DNA of 64,000 nucleotides from Nemertoderma westbladi (taxonomy: Eukaryota > Xenacoelomorpha > Nemertodermatida > Nemertodermatidae): positions 20,926 to 84,925 of the forward strand of contig JAUCBJ010001300.1 of assembly GCA_032718475.1 (NCBI GenBank), given 5' to 3'. Shown in pieces: positions 45,201 to 56,938 of the stretch. A program made the translations under genes and the position numbers. Positions within the stretch are counted from its first letter, which is position 1. Each line of letters starts with the position of its first letter. The notes under the pieces are model-generated. The model saw only the letters and a program-made list of their open reading frames with translations, was not told where the DNA came from and searched no databases.

Positions 45201-46814
45201 TCTTACTATGACAACAAGACCTATAAAGACGTAAGTAAATACAAGTCTCGAACCAGTGACAGGAGAGAACAGGTAACAACAACTCCTCCTACGTCTCCTA
45301 AGAGAATTCACGGAAGAAAGCCCGAAGAAAGAACGAGAGTGCATAACGTTACCCAAGGTAAGGTGAGTGATATCAAACCAAAATGTGCGCTGTGCGACAG
45401 GCCCCACCGTTTGAGTGCGTGTGCTGAATTTCTAAAGAAATCCCCTGTAGACAGACGTACAGTCCTGTGGAATAAGCGGTTATGCTATAATTGCCTCAGA
45501 TCAGGACGCCAACGGCGAACCTGTTACTCCGACGTAAAGTGTGCAAAGTGTGGCGCGAAACATCACGTCTTGTTACATAGCGAATTCGAACGAAACCACC
45601 CGAGTCAGGTAAGTGAGCCCGAATTACATGTCCAGTTCAGTGATGTGAACGACACTGACCAAGGTTCTGAGTGGGAAGGATTCTATACAGACGAATTCTC
45701 CGATGCCAACGAATCCTGTTATCTAATAAATACCACAGTGTATCGAGCACTTACGTATGAAAAGGACACTGACGAGTTTACTCCAACTCCTTTTGACAAA
45801 CAACCATCTTGGAAAGTTCCAACTTCCAACATAGGAATAAGAGAATTTCCTGTAGTGCAAGTGAGAGTTCATGGTCTCAACAAGAGTTACATAGTGAACG
45901 CCCTACTTGATTCAGGCAGCACAGGAACATTCATCGATCAAGAACTAGCCGAAGATATCTTTGCTGGACAACCCAAATTCCGGACTAAATTGAATATGTC
46001 AGGAATTATGCAGGTTTGGAAATCTACCATAACGGCAGATTACTATGTAGGTGAGTTGTCCACCCCCCAGGATAAATTAGGAGCACAAAGTATAAGGTCA
46101 GTAAAAATGGTGGCTATAAAGAACTTCGCTACTACCCAAGCAGACCTTTATAATTGGGACGAGGATGAGAGCATCCAACATCTTAAGATACCTCGATTCC
46201 AGACAGATTATCCTGGAGTGCAAATACTCATCGGCCAAAACGCGCATGAGGCGCTCGAGACATTGGAGAAACGGCCTGCTCAACCGCAGCCACTGCAAAC
46301 CTATGCGGTAAGAACTAGAGTAGGTTGGTACTTCACTGGCCCTTCCCGTAGAACTCTCAAAGAGAGATTACCTCAACAACAGGTATACCAAGTAAAGGAA
46401 TGGGAAGTGGAGAGCAGTGATGTGGACGATCCAACTGAGGGAACACCATACTCCTCAGATAATGATGATATTAACTCCAATGTAGATCAACGGAGACATT
46501 GCCTTGGGACGATTAATCCAGCCGACATCGCTTCCAGAGGAGCAACTCCTCAAGAACTGATAGATACTCCAGGCTGGTTAGGTGGATCCGACTTCTTAAG
46601 TAAAGAAGAAGAAGAATGGCCTCCTCATCTTACCCCGGCGGAGATTAGACAGGCCAAGGGAGCGGAGAAAATAATACAACAACTCAACCCCCCAGCTGGT
46701 CGTTTATGTTTACTGGAAAGAGACCGAAAACTGTCCGGAAACTATGGAAGGCAAGATACTCTTCCTACGACCACTTCCCTAATCCGACAAATATCTAGGG
46801 ACTCCATAACGTAA
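42213..46814 (+). CDS. Gag-protease polyprotein of the BEL element, RT deleted
   Basis: The 1,533-residue frame is uninterrupted. Residues 1-370 are an unassigned N-terminal part. About 370-450 is an Ala/Glu/Lys/Arg coiled coil with AEAERKA repeats. About 765-930 matches the Gag core of BEL/Pao elements (DUF1759-type: VKFNGDEMKWLPFNEYY, FLIKCLEGPPKLMALKFI). Cys/His knuckles follow: CALCDRPHRLSAC (about 1058) and CAKCGAKHHVLLH (about 1108). The aspartic protease motif LLDSGSTGTFID is near 1230. At about 1405-1430 the frame passes directly into NPADIASRGATPQELI, which in full elements follows RT/RNase H, and ends soon after. So RT and integrase are absent but the deletion kept frame. Gag would form particles and the protease would process it. 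Confidence 0.9.
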   Translation: MSDTQQNLSDSLIDTTICDSDRSVERVRKEFSSPPTAKKVIPPVVSDPRLIHHRSIIGTRAQVKRNQEAVVPSQQHLGQEPTSQRPDSSSSSDTVELTPERGVQMAATVYSDPLLTLPAAVLTAIFIAVEEHQADWARNKRATQNNYAGYAREELMSIVESQWNFPGLGLPLDLSEATWEDIHRMGVAKDTMDPAVWKRSAAGYVQGFFGSLERLEEQLFRQLQGPQEQEELLYQVRERTLRIRLILSAFEETSKRRQDTSLQVAVKTWLHRVDLKVQETAQWKSQLAERSPYEEQTDVTLSQAESEETAEKPRTRDAIDIYLSDYQRFLGNEELRRRLSGLSPNSEGTKLVLDSIDAEMLAANQAECDEKLRLTRVREEQVKKERIEKRKVAAEAAAEAEAERKATEAEAERKTAEAERKAAEAEAERKAAVAEAERRASEETIQLELENLQETQDSINKQFTANQMQMMRKSTPKRQGYTSSEEGETTDPEGGGNRSHLSRRRKTSYRRKLPDLPPAIRRQLASTDLSSIEPTAQSIKVQRLSTIVDEPEIIRPVVPKVASVLETPVLPELNSKFPLHSTTLPVPGGAVQENIPVQIAEREIKNFSPVVPRQPATMLATPASAVEWVEEGRRGMNLLLGQMQETVHQLKGTVREGRAELQEVQQSIALERDKLVNIQKGIPIPPVTLCQPVRSEVLHAQGVEPTRIYTASEVETPIANPIKGDYTPVANDIPYRPDNDPRNLYTDNSILNNTMAQESFTRQMARTEARQAVKVGEIVKFNGDEMKWLPFNEYYKDSIQNSVLSNGEKLRFLIKCLEGPPKLMALKFIGHPDGLRQVWDTLNIRYGNKDNIAKYLYAKLVAPRHFLSSGIIEFSDEIQEICRQLDWLGKSHEYQSSMVIGAVVSTLPKGGVCTRWDKKVLYMNEQQRRSPTMADLMSFLDSEVKLQLIRQSREKTSENKVSEKPVSRRRIIPVCYTDDGESQASQEEDSGKDTAKSYYDNKTYKDVSKYKSRTSDRREQVTTTPPTSPKRIHGRKPEERTRVHNVTQGKVSDIKPKCALCDRPHRLSACAEFLKKSPVDRRTVLWNKRLCYNCLRSGRQRRTCYSDVKCAKCGAKHHVLLHSEFERNHPSQVSEPELHVQFSDVNDTDQGSEWEGFYTDEFSDANESCYLINTTVYRALTYEKDTDEFTPTPFDKQPSWKVPTSNIGIREFPVVQVRVHGLNKSYIVNALLDSGSTGTFIDQELAEDIFAGQPKFRTKLNMSGIMQVWKSTITADYYVGELSTPQDKLGAQSIRSVKMVAIKNFATTQADLYNWDEDESIQHLKIPRFQTDYPGVQILIGQNAHEALETLEKRPAQPQPLQTYAVRTRVGWYFTGPSRRTLKERLPQQQVYQVKEWEVESSDVDDPTEGTPYSSDNDDINSNVDQRRHCLGTINPADIASRGATPQELIDTPGWLGGSDFLSKEEEEWPPHLTPAEIRQAKGAEKIIQQLNPPAGRLCLLERDRKLSGNYGRQDTLPTTTSLIRQISRDSIT

Positions 46815-48434
46815 TAACATATGGAGTGGGCGTGTGACTATATCATTTTATATTTGTTTTTATTTTATATTTATGTATGTATTATTATGTAATTTTATTA
46901 TAATCGTTTTCTTTAATTTTATTTAGTAGAATGTTATTTTAGGGATTATTTAGTAAATTAGTGCAATATATTAGTGTTTATTACGTATTTAATTACTTAT
47001 AATATATTTAGTGCGACGGCAAGAAATAATTATTTTCTCTTTCCTTACTGTCCGTATTATATTATAAATGCGAGACTATAGTAAGATGACATGTCAGTAC
47101 TTATTAAAGTACAATAAAGCCACTACTATATTTAAGTATTATTGGTAGGCAGAGTATTAGGAATGCAAAGTTCAGATCCTCGTGTCTCGGCTAAACCAAG
47201 CTCTGGGTAGACCTTGGAAACGACTTGCCTCTTTACACTGACATTGCTTCGTGCGATATTGCTCTTCTACCTTATATTAAATAATACATATAGTAGCGTG
47301 ATGTCCCTCTAACAGTAGCGTAAAACGCAAATAAATCTGTTACACCTTTGACCATCTGTAATTCTAGTCGATTAAGACATCGTGGCACCCACCGATATAC
47401 TTGAAAGACAAATTCTAGAATCAGTGGTTAACGTCCCCAGACAAGTTCTGGAATAAATTGGTGCCCATCCTAAATATTAATTTAATATTTATTAAAATCT
47501 GTAAAATTCCGATCCTTTAAAATTTCTAGTCAATTAAAATATCGCAGTATTTACCGATATTCTTAAAAGGACGATTTTATAGAATTAAGGATCCTGAGTT
47601 CCCAGACATGCTCTGGAATAAAATTTGTGTCAATTTAACATCAAATAATAAAATTCACGGGAATAAATTTAAATTCATATTCAAATGAATTTCATAAATT
47701 GTCATTTTGTGCAATTTATAACATTCCCAAAATTCCAGTAATTAATAGATCATGGGAGCGGAGATTCATATTGAGTGTACTAGAGTGCGAGAATCTCCAA
47801 CATATAGTCAATAGCCGATAAAATTTATAAAATCATGCATAAAGAGGATATTGACAATTAAAGAATTACTATTAAATAGCATCCCAGATCTGTATGCATG
47901 AGAATTACCCTAATTCTACCGCTAGTTTTCCATAATGTCACCATGGCAACACCCACGCTAGAATTAGAAGCAAGTTAAAGGAACAATAAAAGGCTTGCCC
48001 CATTGCGTAGCCTAAGAGGATACATAGCGCACTATTAGTATCCAAGGATACATAGTAATAACGTGACATTCTGGAAGACACTGACTAACGGACAAATGGC
48101 CTGCATGTGTGCAGTAAGTAATGATTGTATGGAATTTGTGCGTTTATAGGTGAATGTTACTACTAAAGTGTGTTTACAGTAGCTAATCGCAATTGTAAAG
48201 TAGCCCTAACTCTACCGAGATAACCTCAAGTGGATTCAAGCCTTTGGGATGGACAGTGGTGGGACTTGTGCCGGTTATCGTTGTCGTGCTGTTGCTACAT
48301 GTTGGCGTAAACACCGCGACAACGGTACATCGGCGCTGAGAAACCCACTGTCCGGGGGCAAAGACTAGTAGGCAGCGACGCCCACTTGCCTAAATATTGA
48401 CTCATACTAATATTAATAAACTCAGATAGCAGAT
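46815..48434 (+). other. AT-rich non-coding segment of the BEL element
   Basis: No open frame of note. A tandem duplication of about 170-bp period is visible: ttctagtcgattaagacatc...caagttctggaataaa at 47362-47455 and ttctagtcaattaaaatatc...catgctctggaataaa at 47524-47625. It occupies the place where integrase would normally be. Confidence 0.6.
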
Positions 48435-49884
48435 ATGACAGAATTAATAGAAGATGATCTTGGTATCAGGGAACGATATACTCTACCTTTACAAGCATTT
48501 GTGGATAGCCTGATACGCGGTGAAGCCGATCCAACCATTACGGAGGACGATGGTCGTTATATCGAACCGCCGATGTCCCAAGAGCAACTTACGCGTGAAT
48601 TGGACTATCGAAAATTAACCGCTCGCTATACGCATCGTAATGGTACATATATGGACTTCCTAACTACCGGCCATCCTATAGATTTACATGATACGGACGA
48701 TGTATACACCGAAAGGGAAATGGTTCTATTTAAATATCATACCCAGCGGAGTCGTAACGATAAACCGAGAATAGATCACGAAAATTATATTCGTAACAGA
48801 CTGGGAAGACGAACCAATATACCTAGAATCTGAGGAGATTCAGCCTATCGTGCCCGGAACAACGACAACGATTACCTCCTAGAATGGTATCAAGGTCCAC
48901 AGTGTCTCACTGCGTACGATTATCGCCATGCCAACTATGTTTCTCGGCAACGTTGTCGGTTATGCGCATCGAGAGACCATGTTACGCCCATGGACACAAA
49001 CGTCCGCTGTTCCTATTTCCACGAACAACCGACGATGGAAATTTATTGCGCGTATTACAGACTCAATAACTTGCACATTTTTGCGGTTTGCCCTCAATTT
49101 ATGACTCAATGTCACCATTGTCAACTAAAGGGACGCGCCAGTTTCGATTGCCCTTTTTAGTCACGATTTGGAGAGCGTAGATGAAATGATTGTACTACGT
49201 TATATCAGAGCTTGGGAAGCGAACGCTGATTTACATTGTGATTCACGCCATCGCTATTACCCTGGACGCGCTTACGAAGGAGTTTATGCGTTCCATCCTT
49301 ATTTGTTTGCCTCCGTCGAGCAGAAATCACGCCTATCAAGTTATGAACTGCTGAAGCGCGTTGGAGAATGTATTTCAACCAAATATGTACGCAAATTTCT
49401 CAGGAGCATTAATCCGAGTGACATCAATTCGTACAACTTAATAAACTTTATCCGTCAAGATTCGGCCTATGGAGACTTATTTGTCAACTCACACCCCGAG
49501 TTACAGGAAGTATATCGATGACCTTACGAGTACCGAGCCCGCGAACGCGAGTTGGAAAGAACCATTAAACCAAGGAAGTTTCTAACTGCCTATGGTCCAC
49601 CCACGGCCCTCGTTCAGACCACTCGTAAAGGACCCGTAAGAGCGGCTGTCTTGAAACGAGCTCTCAAAGCCGTTAGACCCCTCTCCCCGGACGTTGATGT
49701 CAATCAACCCGGTACTTCGACCGGCGGATATACCGATCGTAATCCCATACCTTCTGATGCAATCATATTGCACCCTTCACCCAGGAGTTATAGCCCTCCT
49801 TGTAAAGTGGCTCGCCCCAAAGAGAAAAGGACTCTTGCTAGCTTTAAAAAACTGCGTAAACGCTGTCCGCGCAAGAAAGACTAA
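48435..49884 (+). pseudogene. Cys-rich accessory ORF of the BEL element, with two in-frame TGA and one shift
   Basis: The reading starts at ATG 48435 and runs 132 codons to a TGA (48831-48833). It then continues open in the same frame to about 49159 through a Cys/His-rich segment (CRLC, RCSYFHE, YCAYYR, VCPQF, QCHHCQLKG, FDCPF). After a one-base shift at a run of five T it goes on from about 49165 to a second TGA (49519-49521), then in the same frame to the stop at 49884. The last part is Pro-rich and ends strongly basic. In total about 480 codons look coding. There is no signal peptide or membrane segment, so it is not a typical envelope gene. The paired Cys and His may bind metal. I do not recognise the family. 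No further function is inferred. Confidence 0.6.
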
Positions 49885-49962
49885 CTGTTTAGAGTATTTT
49901 TATATTTTAGAAACTGTGATTTTGTATATTTTATAGACTTAAATCCCATTTTCTGGGAGCGG

Positions 49963-51172
49963 TGTAAAAGCTTTTGTGGGATAACTGATACGTTTGCCTT
50001 TGCTGGCCAGTTCCCCCCCGGTCGCTAGAATACTCTAAAAGGGATCTATAGCTAAAATAGTGCAAGCTACCAGCTTATTGGCTGATGTGCTGTACGGAGG
50101 TATCTGGGCTCCGTTTAATCGGCCAACCAGCTTAGGGAGGTTGCCTCAGCCCTGCTGCCCGTATCGGCCAATAGAATTTGAGTGGGCGTTGATTTCGACC
50201 TATCCCAGAGCTACTGAACTGAATTTCCTATCTCTATGCTCATCCTCTGTGTTGGACGGGAGCTTCGGGGAATAAGGGTAGTTGGTATCCTCGTATAGTT
50301 ATCTAGTCATATGATTCTTTATATGATTCTGTTGTTGTGTTCCCATTTTTCGCCATAACACCGGCTTTTGGGAAGAACTCTAGTAAAACTGCTTAAATTA
50401 TCGAAAGTATAACTGTTATCTTATCTGATCTAATTAACTCACTATTAATCATATAATTCTCCCGAACTTTACTTATTAATTATATTGTTTGTACTGTTAT
50501 TTACCGTCAGTTATTAATTGTATCTATTTGTTGAGGAAATATTGCCCTTTGGAGAATACGGATAAATCACCCAAAATTCCCAATTTCTTGATACACTACA
50601 GGTTAGAGAGACAGGCTATACATAACAATTGCGATTTATATCAATGTGGTGTGTATTGAATCTAATGTTATTTAGCAGACCCTACATGAGTCAATTGCTG
50701 CTCTCTTTATGTGTGATCAAATTTACTGACGGTCGGCAGAATAGTGTGCATGATTGTGATTGGTAACAAAGCATTTCCTAAAGAATGCGCCTTATACTTT
50801 AATCATAAGCAGTATCGTTGCGTTTAGTATAAGTCCTAGTTCTGTTTAAATAGATAGAGCGCCACGTCCTAAAGGAACTGTTAATATTTCCCGAAAGCCA
50901 ATAATATCTGTCAGAAATTAATTATTAACGATCAATCGAATAATACAGTAAGTTTACACTGCAACCTTACACTGCAATAATAAAATTTAAGCAGCCGAAT
51001 TCAGCCTCCCGGGTGTAGATCCATCGGGTGAATGATCGCGCATGGGCTGGCTTCGGGTAATGTTTTGTTTATTAGCATAAAATATTGTCGTATGCTAAAG
51101 GTGTTTTAATTAACTAAAAGACATATAAATTTTGGCAGGTTAAACTGCTAAAGGTCTTCAAAAGCGCGAACA
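49963..51172 (+). repeat. 3' LTR of the BEL element
   Basis: 1,210 bp, direct repeat of the 5' LTR. A short purine-rich stretch (gggagcgg) comes just before it. AATAAA at 50979-50984. Confidence 0.93.
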
Positions 51173-54100
51173 TGGGCCCATGTGATATTGACATATGTGA
51201 CATATTCTTGCTGGGGGGCATAATCTCCTAGGAGATTTTGCCCGGGGGGGGGGGGCAAATTCTCCTGCTACACCGGGATGTAAAGCAAGGCAGAACCCCT
51301 AGAGTCAATTAACATGCGCCCATCCCCCAGTGATTCAACTAAAGTGCAGCTCCACAAATCTACAAGAGACTTGATAAGTTGACCAATGGTTAATATTGAC
51401 CATTATTAGGGCTAAATACTGTATTTATCCAATTTTGGTACCGTGTTTTTTTATGTTTAGAGTTTAAAAACACATTTCATAAATCAAATTACTCTCACTA
51501 ATTAAAAGCTATGTACACTGGAATGGCGTATGGGGATTCCAGCTGTATAATTTTTAAATACAATTAATTTAATCTTATACTGTAATAGAAAATATTTAAT
51601 TTCCATGAAATGACACGCTAAAAATTCCGCTTTTTACTGCAATTAACATACAGTAATTTACTAATTAACCACACTCATAGAAACGTCCTGAAATTTTGCT
51701 ACACCATTATAAGCGACCAAAACAATGTAGGCCCTACATGAAAAAATTTAGCAAAAAATCTTGGTAGGAAGTTAACGAAACTGAAATTTCTGTATTAACT
51801 TGATAGACTACTGTAGGCCCACATGCTACATGTCTTCCTACTGACAATATTTTTCTGACAGTAACTATCCCTTATTCTCTTCGAGCGGGCTCCTAATGAG
51901 TGTATTTGCGTTTTTTTAGAGTCATAAACAGCGGTCTGACAGTCAAGAAGAAGTTTTTCAAGTCCAAAAAAATACAGAGCAGAAAAATAATTAAAAACAT
52001 ACTGTACGTACAGGGCTCTTTAACTGTAAGCAACAAATGTAGGGCAAACAAAAAACTGCCAATGTGAAATATTTTTTTATCTTGAGCGCAATATAATATT
52101 TAGATTTGATATATTTGTTCTGATGGGGGGATATCTCAAACTGCCTAATGGGGTTACTGTACCACTTAATTAGTTGCATGTTAGAAATCCACCCCACCCC
52201 AAAAAAATCATCCCCCGATCTTGTCGCGTGTTAACTTCGTGTCGCGTTTATTGTTTTGGTACCCTCAACTCTCATCTGTAACCTTTACTAACCTGCGTAC
52301 AGCACGGTACAGTACAAAATACTATTAGTTTTTCTGTGTTTTATAAAAGGGGATGGGGGTGAGGGTTCTACTTACCGAACCAATCAATTCAAAAATATTA
52401 CCTAGAGCTCAAGATAATAATTATCTTCAGCGCTCAAAATAAAAAAAATATATTTCAAAATCTCCCTATATTAATCAATTGCATTCGATGCAGTGGATCA
52501 ATTAATGGCCTACAGTATTTATCCAATTCAAATTAGGGGTGTATTATGTCTCATAAAACTGTAATTAAATAGCAGATGCGTGCCTGCAGTATATTGACTA
52601 TTTCTTTATTAGTACGAAATAGCCACCACAACAAATTCATTATTTTAGTTTTAGTTAACAAACTGGCTCCATTACATTGAAATCACCCAGCTGCAGTTTA
52701 TAATAAATAACCATCCACTGAAGTGTTGGATTTTATAGATTATAATTGATTTTTTAGGATGAAATTCAGCTGTTTCACCTTTGATACAGGGAGTATTCTA
52801 TGTTGAGAACTCAGAAAGGAAGAGCTCAGACTATTATTCCACAATCTTACTTACAGATAAATTGGAACCCATTGTTGTATTAATTCATTATATTCTAGTA
52901 TTTGACTCGCGTTTACTTGACTACTGTATTTGTGTATGGTAGGCATTACATACAGTACAAAGCAATTATTGCAATTCGAAATCGTAAATTAGTATTTTTG
53001 TAAATAAATAATTGGATAGTTATGCCTGTGTTCACCCTTGGGAGTTAGTGTGGCGCTCTCTCTGCCTTCCAGGTAACAGCCAATAACTTTTTTTACCCCA
53101 TATCTGTTATCTCACCACATTCCTGTTATAACACCCCGTTTACACCACTCCTTTCATCTTCCAAACCACCCACTTACTTACCCAATGTGTGTACCGCATT
53201 GACAGGAAATGCAAAGAAACAATAATCTCTAGAAACATTCTATAGGGCCTACTAAAACTTTACAGTATTCTTAATATTCGTTAACTGTAAAAAATATTGT
53301 CTACAGTAAGCACGGTCACGGCCAAACGCGTTCTACAAAAATATTGTAATACAGTAGATACTAAGTCTAATAGTCTGATGGATATACAGTACAAATCAAT
53401 CGCCTTCCTACCATAATCACTCTGACTCCACATACTGTACAGTAAATGATATCAGAAGTCACACATTGGTGTACATAGTGGTTGTATCTCCACATTAGAT
53501 CCATCCACGGGCAGTTCATTTCGGCACGAATGCTTTAAAGGGTCTATATAGCCAGGGCGCATCTCTGGGAGTTTCCTCTGGGGAGTATAGTTCTTGGAGG
53601 ACCGCACTGGAAATTAGATTTTTTGCGTAATCCTTGGCCCTTTGGCCGAAGAAAACTTTACTTTTTTAGGTACGCGAAGCCAGAAGCGACAAACCGGCTC
53701 CATCCATCAATTAAAATTTAAAACATCGTTTATTGGGTTATAAAGCCTGTCTCGATGACATCGTTGAACATCGTTTATTATGGTTATGGTTGTTAGTAAA
53801 GCCCACTCCTGTTCATGCTCTTTTCCATTGAGAACAGCTTAAAGTCGTTTACTCCATAAATCACTCACAGTCTGAATGTAGTTGTAGCATAGTCTGAAAT
53901 GCGAAATAAAAAAGGAGACAAAAAAGAGCAATATAAGGTGATATAAAAGCAACTTTGAAAAAGTGGTATACAGATTGAAGATGGGGACTAAAATGATTTA
54001 AAAAAAGGGCCATAAAAAATAACTGCCATTTAAAGTTTGTTTCCTACTGTAATATTACTAGATTTCTAGATTAAATAATTCTAGATTTCTAAATTACTAG

Positions 54101-54420
54101 ATTTTAGACTAGATTTCGCGCCAAAAATCAAATTGACATTTTGGACACTTACCGCGAAAACCCCCATAACGAAAATTTTATGTAGGTTATATATTTTATT
54201 GTATTCGTCTTTTGCGTAAAAAAATCGAGAATAATTTTTGTTTAGCCTTCTTCTTAGGAAAAAACCGCCATTATTTAAAATGAATATATAATTTTCAAAA
54301 ACAAACAGTTATTATCGTAAAGTACTGTAAGTTGTAAAAGATTATCAATAATTGTAAAACTAAAAAACTGCTCAATTATATTATTGTAAACGCCAACAGC
54401 TATCATAAGATACATTTAAT
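51173..54420. other. non-coding, scattered repeats
   Basis: Contains repeat R3 copy 2 at about 51500-51660 (reverse of 19800-19970), a G run at 51245-51256, and a reversed diverged piece of the 83-bp unit near 52245-52305. No gene was recognised. Confidence 0.6.
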
Positions 54421-54425
54421 TATCG

Positions 54426-55100
54426 CCAGCTGGTCGCCTCAATGGTTGGATAGCCCACTTTGAAAAGCTCCTAAATAATGACATTATATCGCCGGATATA
54501 CTCTATAGAACAGCGATATGTGGTACTGTAGGCCTAATCAGAATGGGTTCCTAAAGTGTTTGGACCATTGAGTTCATTCTGGCGCTTAGAAGGATAATTG
54601 AAAAGGTATCAAAAAATAGAGACGGATATCTAGCTGTTATCTTCTTCAGGCCTTCGTTTCAGTCTCTCAATCACATTGTATCCCGTTGTATCTTTACCGA
54701 CAATCTTCTAACTATAGTAGGTGTAAATCGCAAGTACCGCCAGATCTCTGTCACGGGTTCCTGCTGCTGTGGGGAAATCCCGATCGAGGGTTTGACTTGG
54801 ATAACTGGAATAGTTCAGGAAATAAATGTTTAAATGGTCTACGCAAGCTTGAGACTTGTACAGAGCCACCTCTACTTCGCAGGACATTACTTTCGCTATG
54901 ATGACCAGCCTCTGCACAATCTTGTTTGTTCTTTGGCAGCCACATGTAGAAAATAAGCATGGTGGCCAGCCCATTACTTTCTTGAGCCATCTCTTTCAGG
55001 ACACTGGCCTTGAAAATGCGATAATTTCGCGAAATTTATGGGGGATAGGTTGTTGTGGCAGCGCATTTTTATCGATAAGCCGGCATGGCTATCTTAATGT
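54426..55100 (+). pseudogene. LINE fragment, 3' part
   Basis: Patches line up with the 11-12.7 kb LINE: gcctcaatggttggatagcccacttt, agctgttatcttcttcagg, and the tail aataagcatggtggccagcc...ttgaaaatgcgataat and ggataggttgttgtggcagc. Heavily decayed, with large internal losses. Confidence 0.75.
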
Positions 55101-55900
55101 AAGCTACATTGCAGAATGTTACTGTACATTGTGGCTTGCATTGTGACAGCACAAATCTATCGTTAATCCATCATATCAATCTCAATGTGCAACTGTAATG
55201 CGGCAGGTCGATTATAGCAGTAATAGTAGAAATTTAATCGAAATCGTTATTGCGCTTCCTGGGATTGCTTAGCAAGAGCCACGCATCCATCCACAGTCAG
55301 ACAGTCAGCGAGCAATTGTTAGAGTAAGTAAGCTTTCGGTTCTTAACTAGATCAGATACAGAAATTTAACAGAGATTGAGGAGAGAGAGGAAGTACCTCA
55401 CCCTCACGCGATGTGTTAATGACTTTTTTTTTAATCACAATAATTATATATAGGGGCATACTGTAGATGGTATGTATGGTAGTACTACTAAGGTATCCGT
55501 TATAAAGCAATCTATTTTATATATACAAAAATAATTATACTACAGTATAATGGGGTTTGAAGTTCTACAGACAACATCTGCGAAAATCAACGAAGTTAAT
55601 AAATGTTATTAAAAAATTATTTAAAAATACACGCAGTGTAGTACGCCCTACGCCTACACATCATGTATTATTAAATATTTTTACATAATTCTGCACTACT
55701 GTATTTAATGACTCATCAGTGGAAAAAATTACGCAATTCTCGTGTTATTTGGGGACAATTACTTTCGACGCGCTAGAAATATTATTTCTATTATTTCTCT
55801 ATCTATGAGAAATAACTGGCCCACTAAATTTAGGGTTTTACAGCAGCTTGGCGGGTCGTAATCTATAGTAGGTCATATTAATATATTCAATCCGGCCCGA
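55101..55900. other. non-coding, no gene seen
   Basis: AT-rich, nothing recognised. Confidence 0.5.
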
Positions 55901-55959
55901 TATCAAAAAATGATATCCGATGCCCGCCTAACAGCCCTCAGTAATCTGATTCCTCAAAG

Positions 55960-56700
55960 ACATGGGCCTCATACCTGTCGCTCAGCAGTGTGAAGCTGGA
56001 TCTTGGGCTGTTGCAATAGAGAAGAGCGATCATGTCTTGGCAACGTAGATTTCTTAGTTCCGCTAGTTCAAAGACAAAATCACAGAACACTGCGAATTTC
56101 CGGTATACTTCCTTCACAGAGAGAGGCTGTTAAGACACCAGCTGTAGAAACAGCTACTTGAGATCGTTGATCCAGACTTTCGGAAACCAATGGAGCACCT
56201 CCAATGCTACCGTATATAGTTTCTGGTTGGAGATAAGTGCGTTGTACTTGACTCAGTGAACTCAGAGTAGCATTCTTGCGTATGTGCCATCCAGATCTCA
56301 GTAGTTAGAGCCCAGCATGGACTCTCATAAAGGAGTACTGGTTCTACTGCTGTCCTAAATAATCGAACCTTTAAGTTTCCGACGTATTCTATGCGACTTC
56401 CAAATCCTGGACAGCCAATTCAATGCTGCCCATGCCATTCTCTTACGTATTCGATGGGTGTACAGTACATGCTGGGCTCTAACTGTTGAGGAAATCAAAT
56501 CTCTTGAAAGCACATATGTACAAGAACGCTACACGTGTTCAGTGGTCAAGTACAATGAATACATCTCCAACAAGACATTACACAATATTTGAGGTGTCTC
56601 AATTGCTCCCCCAAACATGACACATGAACAGGGTCGCTTCCCCTTTGCATGACATTGCTTTTGCCCACCAACCACAACCAGGAACAGCTTGTGCTTTAGC
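55960..56700. pseudogene. LINE fragment, internally inverted
   Basis: 56460-56690 follows the plus-strand LINE (tgctgggctctaactgttga, caatgaatacatctccaaca, gaggtgtctcaattgctccc). 56330-56445 matches the adjacent part in reverse (cttccaaatcctggacagcc). So the two halves point in opposite directions, as left by twin priming or a later inversion. The region 55960-56330 is probably more of the reversed part. Confidence 0.7.
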
Positions 56701-56938
56701 GCATGACATTAAATGACATCTACAGTTTAGGCCTATATCAATTATACTGCTTAGAAGTTTTAGTTATGTTGGTTTATATGTTAGTTTAGTTAATTTATAA
56801 TGGACCAAAATTTGCAAACAAGCGAAACAACGAAATGAGAGAAGGGTTTCCTTTTCAAAGGGTACGCCCGCTAACAGTATAGACCTGAGAACTGTAAACT
56901 GGTCAGCGTCCTTCCCATATATGCAGCCTAGCTAGTTT

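Larger units (their letters stand above)
38776..51172 (+). mobile_element. BEL/Pao-type LTR retrotransposon, young, RT and integrase lost
   Basis: Two direct LTRs (38776-39986 and 49963-51172) start TGTAAAAG and end GCGAACA, and the element is flanked by the 5-bp duplication tgggc (38771-38775 and 51173-51177), as usual for BEL/Pao. A 1,533-codon ORF carries Gag, zinc knuckles, protease and only the tail of the RT/RNase H region. An extra ORF follows at 48435-49884. By my hand count the LTRs differ at about two dozen sites in 1.2 kb (about 98% identical), so insertion is recent. It must depend on another element for RT and integrase. Confidence 0.92.

Noticed and set aside
48831-49521. TGA codons as selenocysteine
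   Set aside because: No SECIS-like structure was identified and the ORF also has a frameshift; mutation is simpler.
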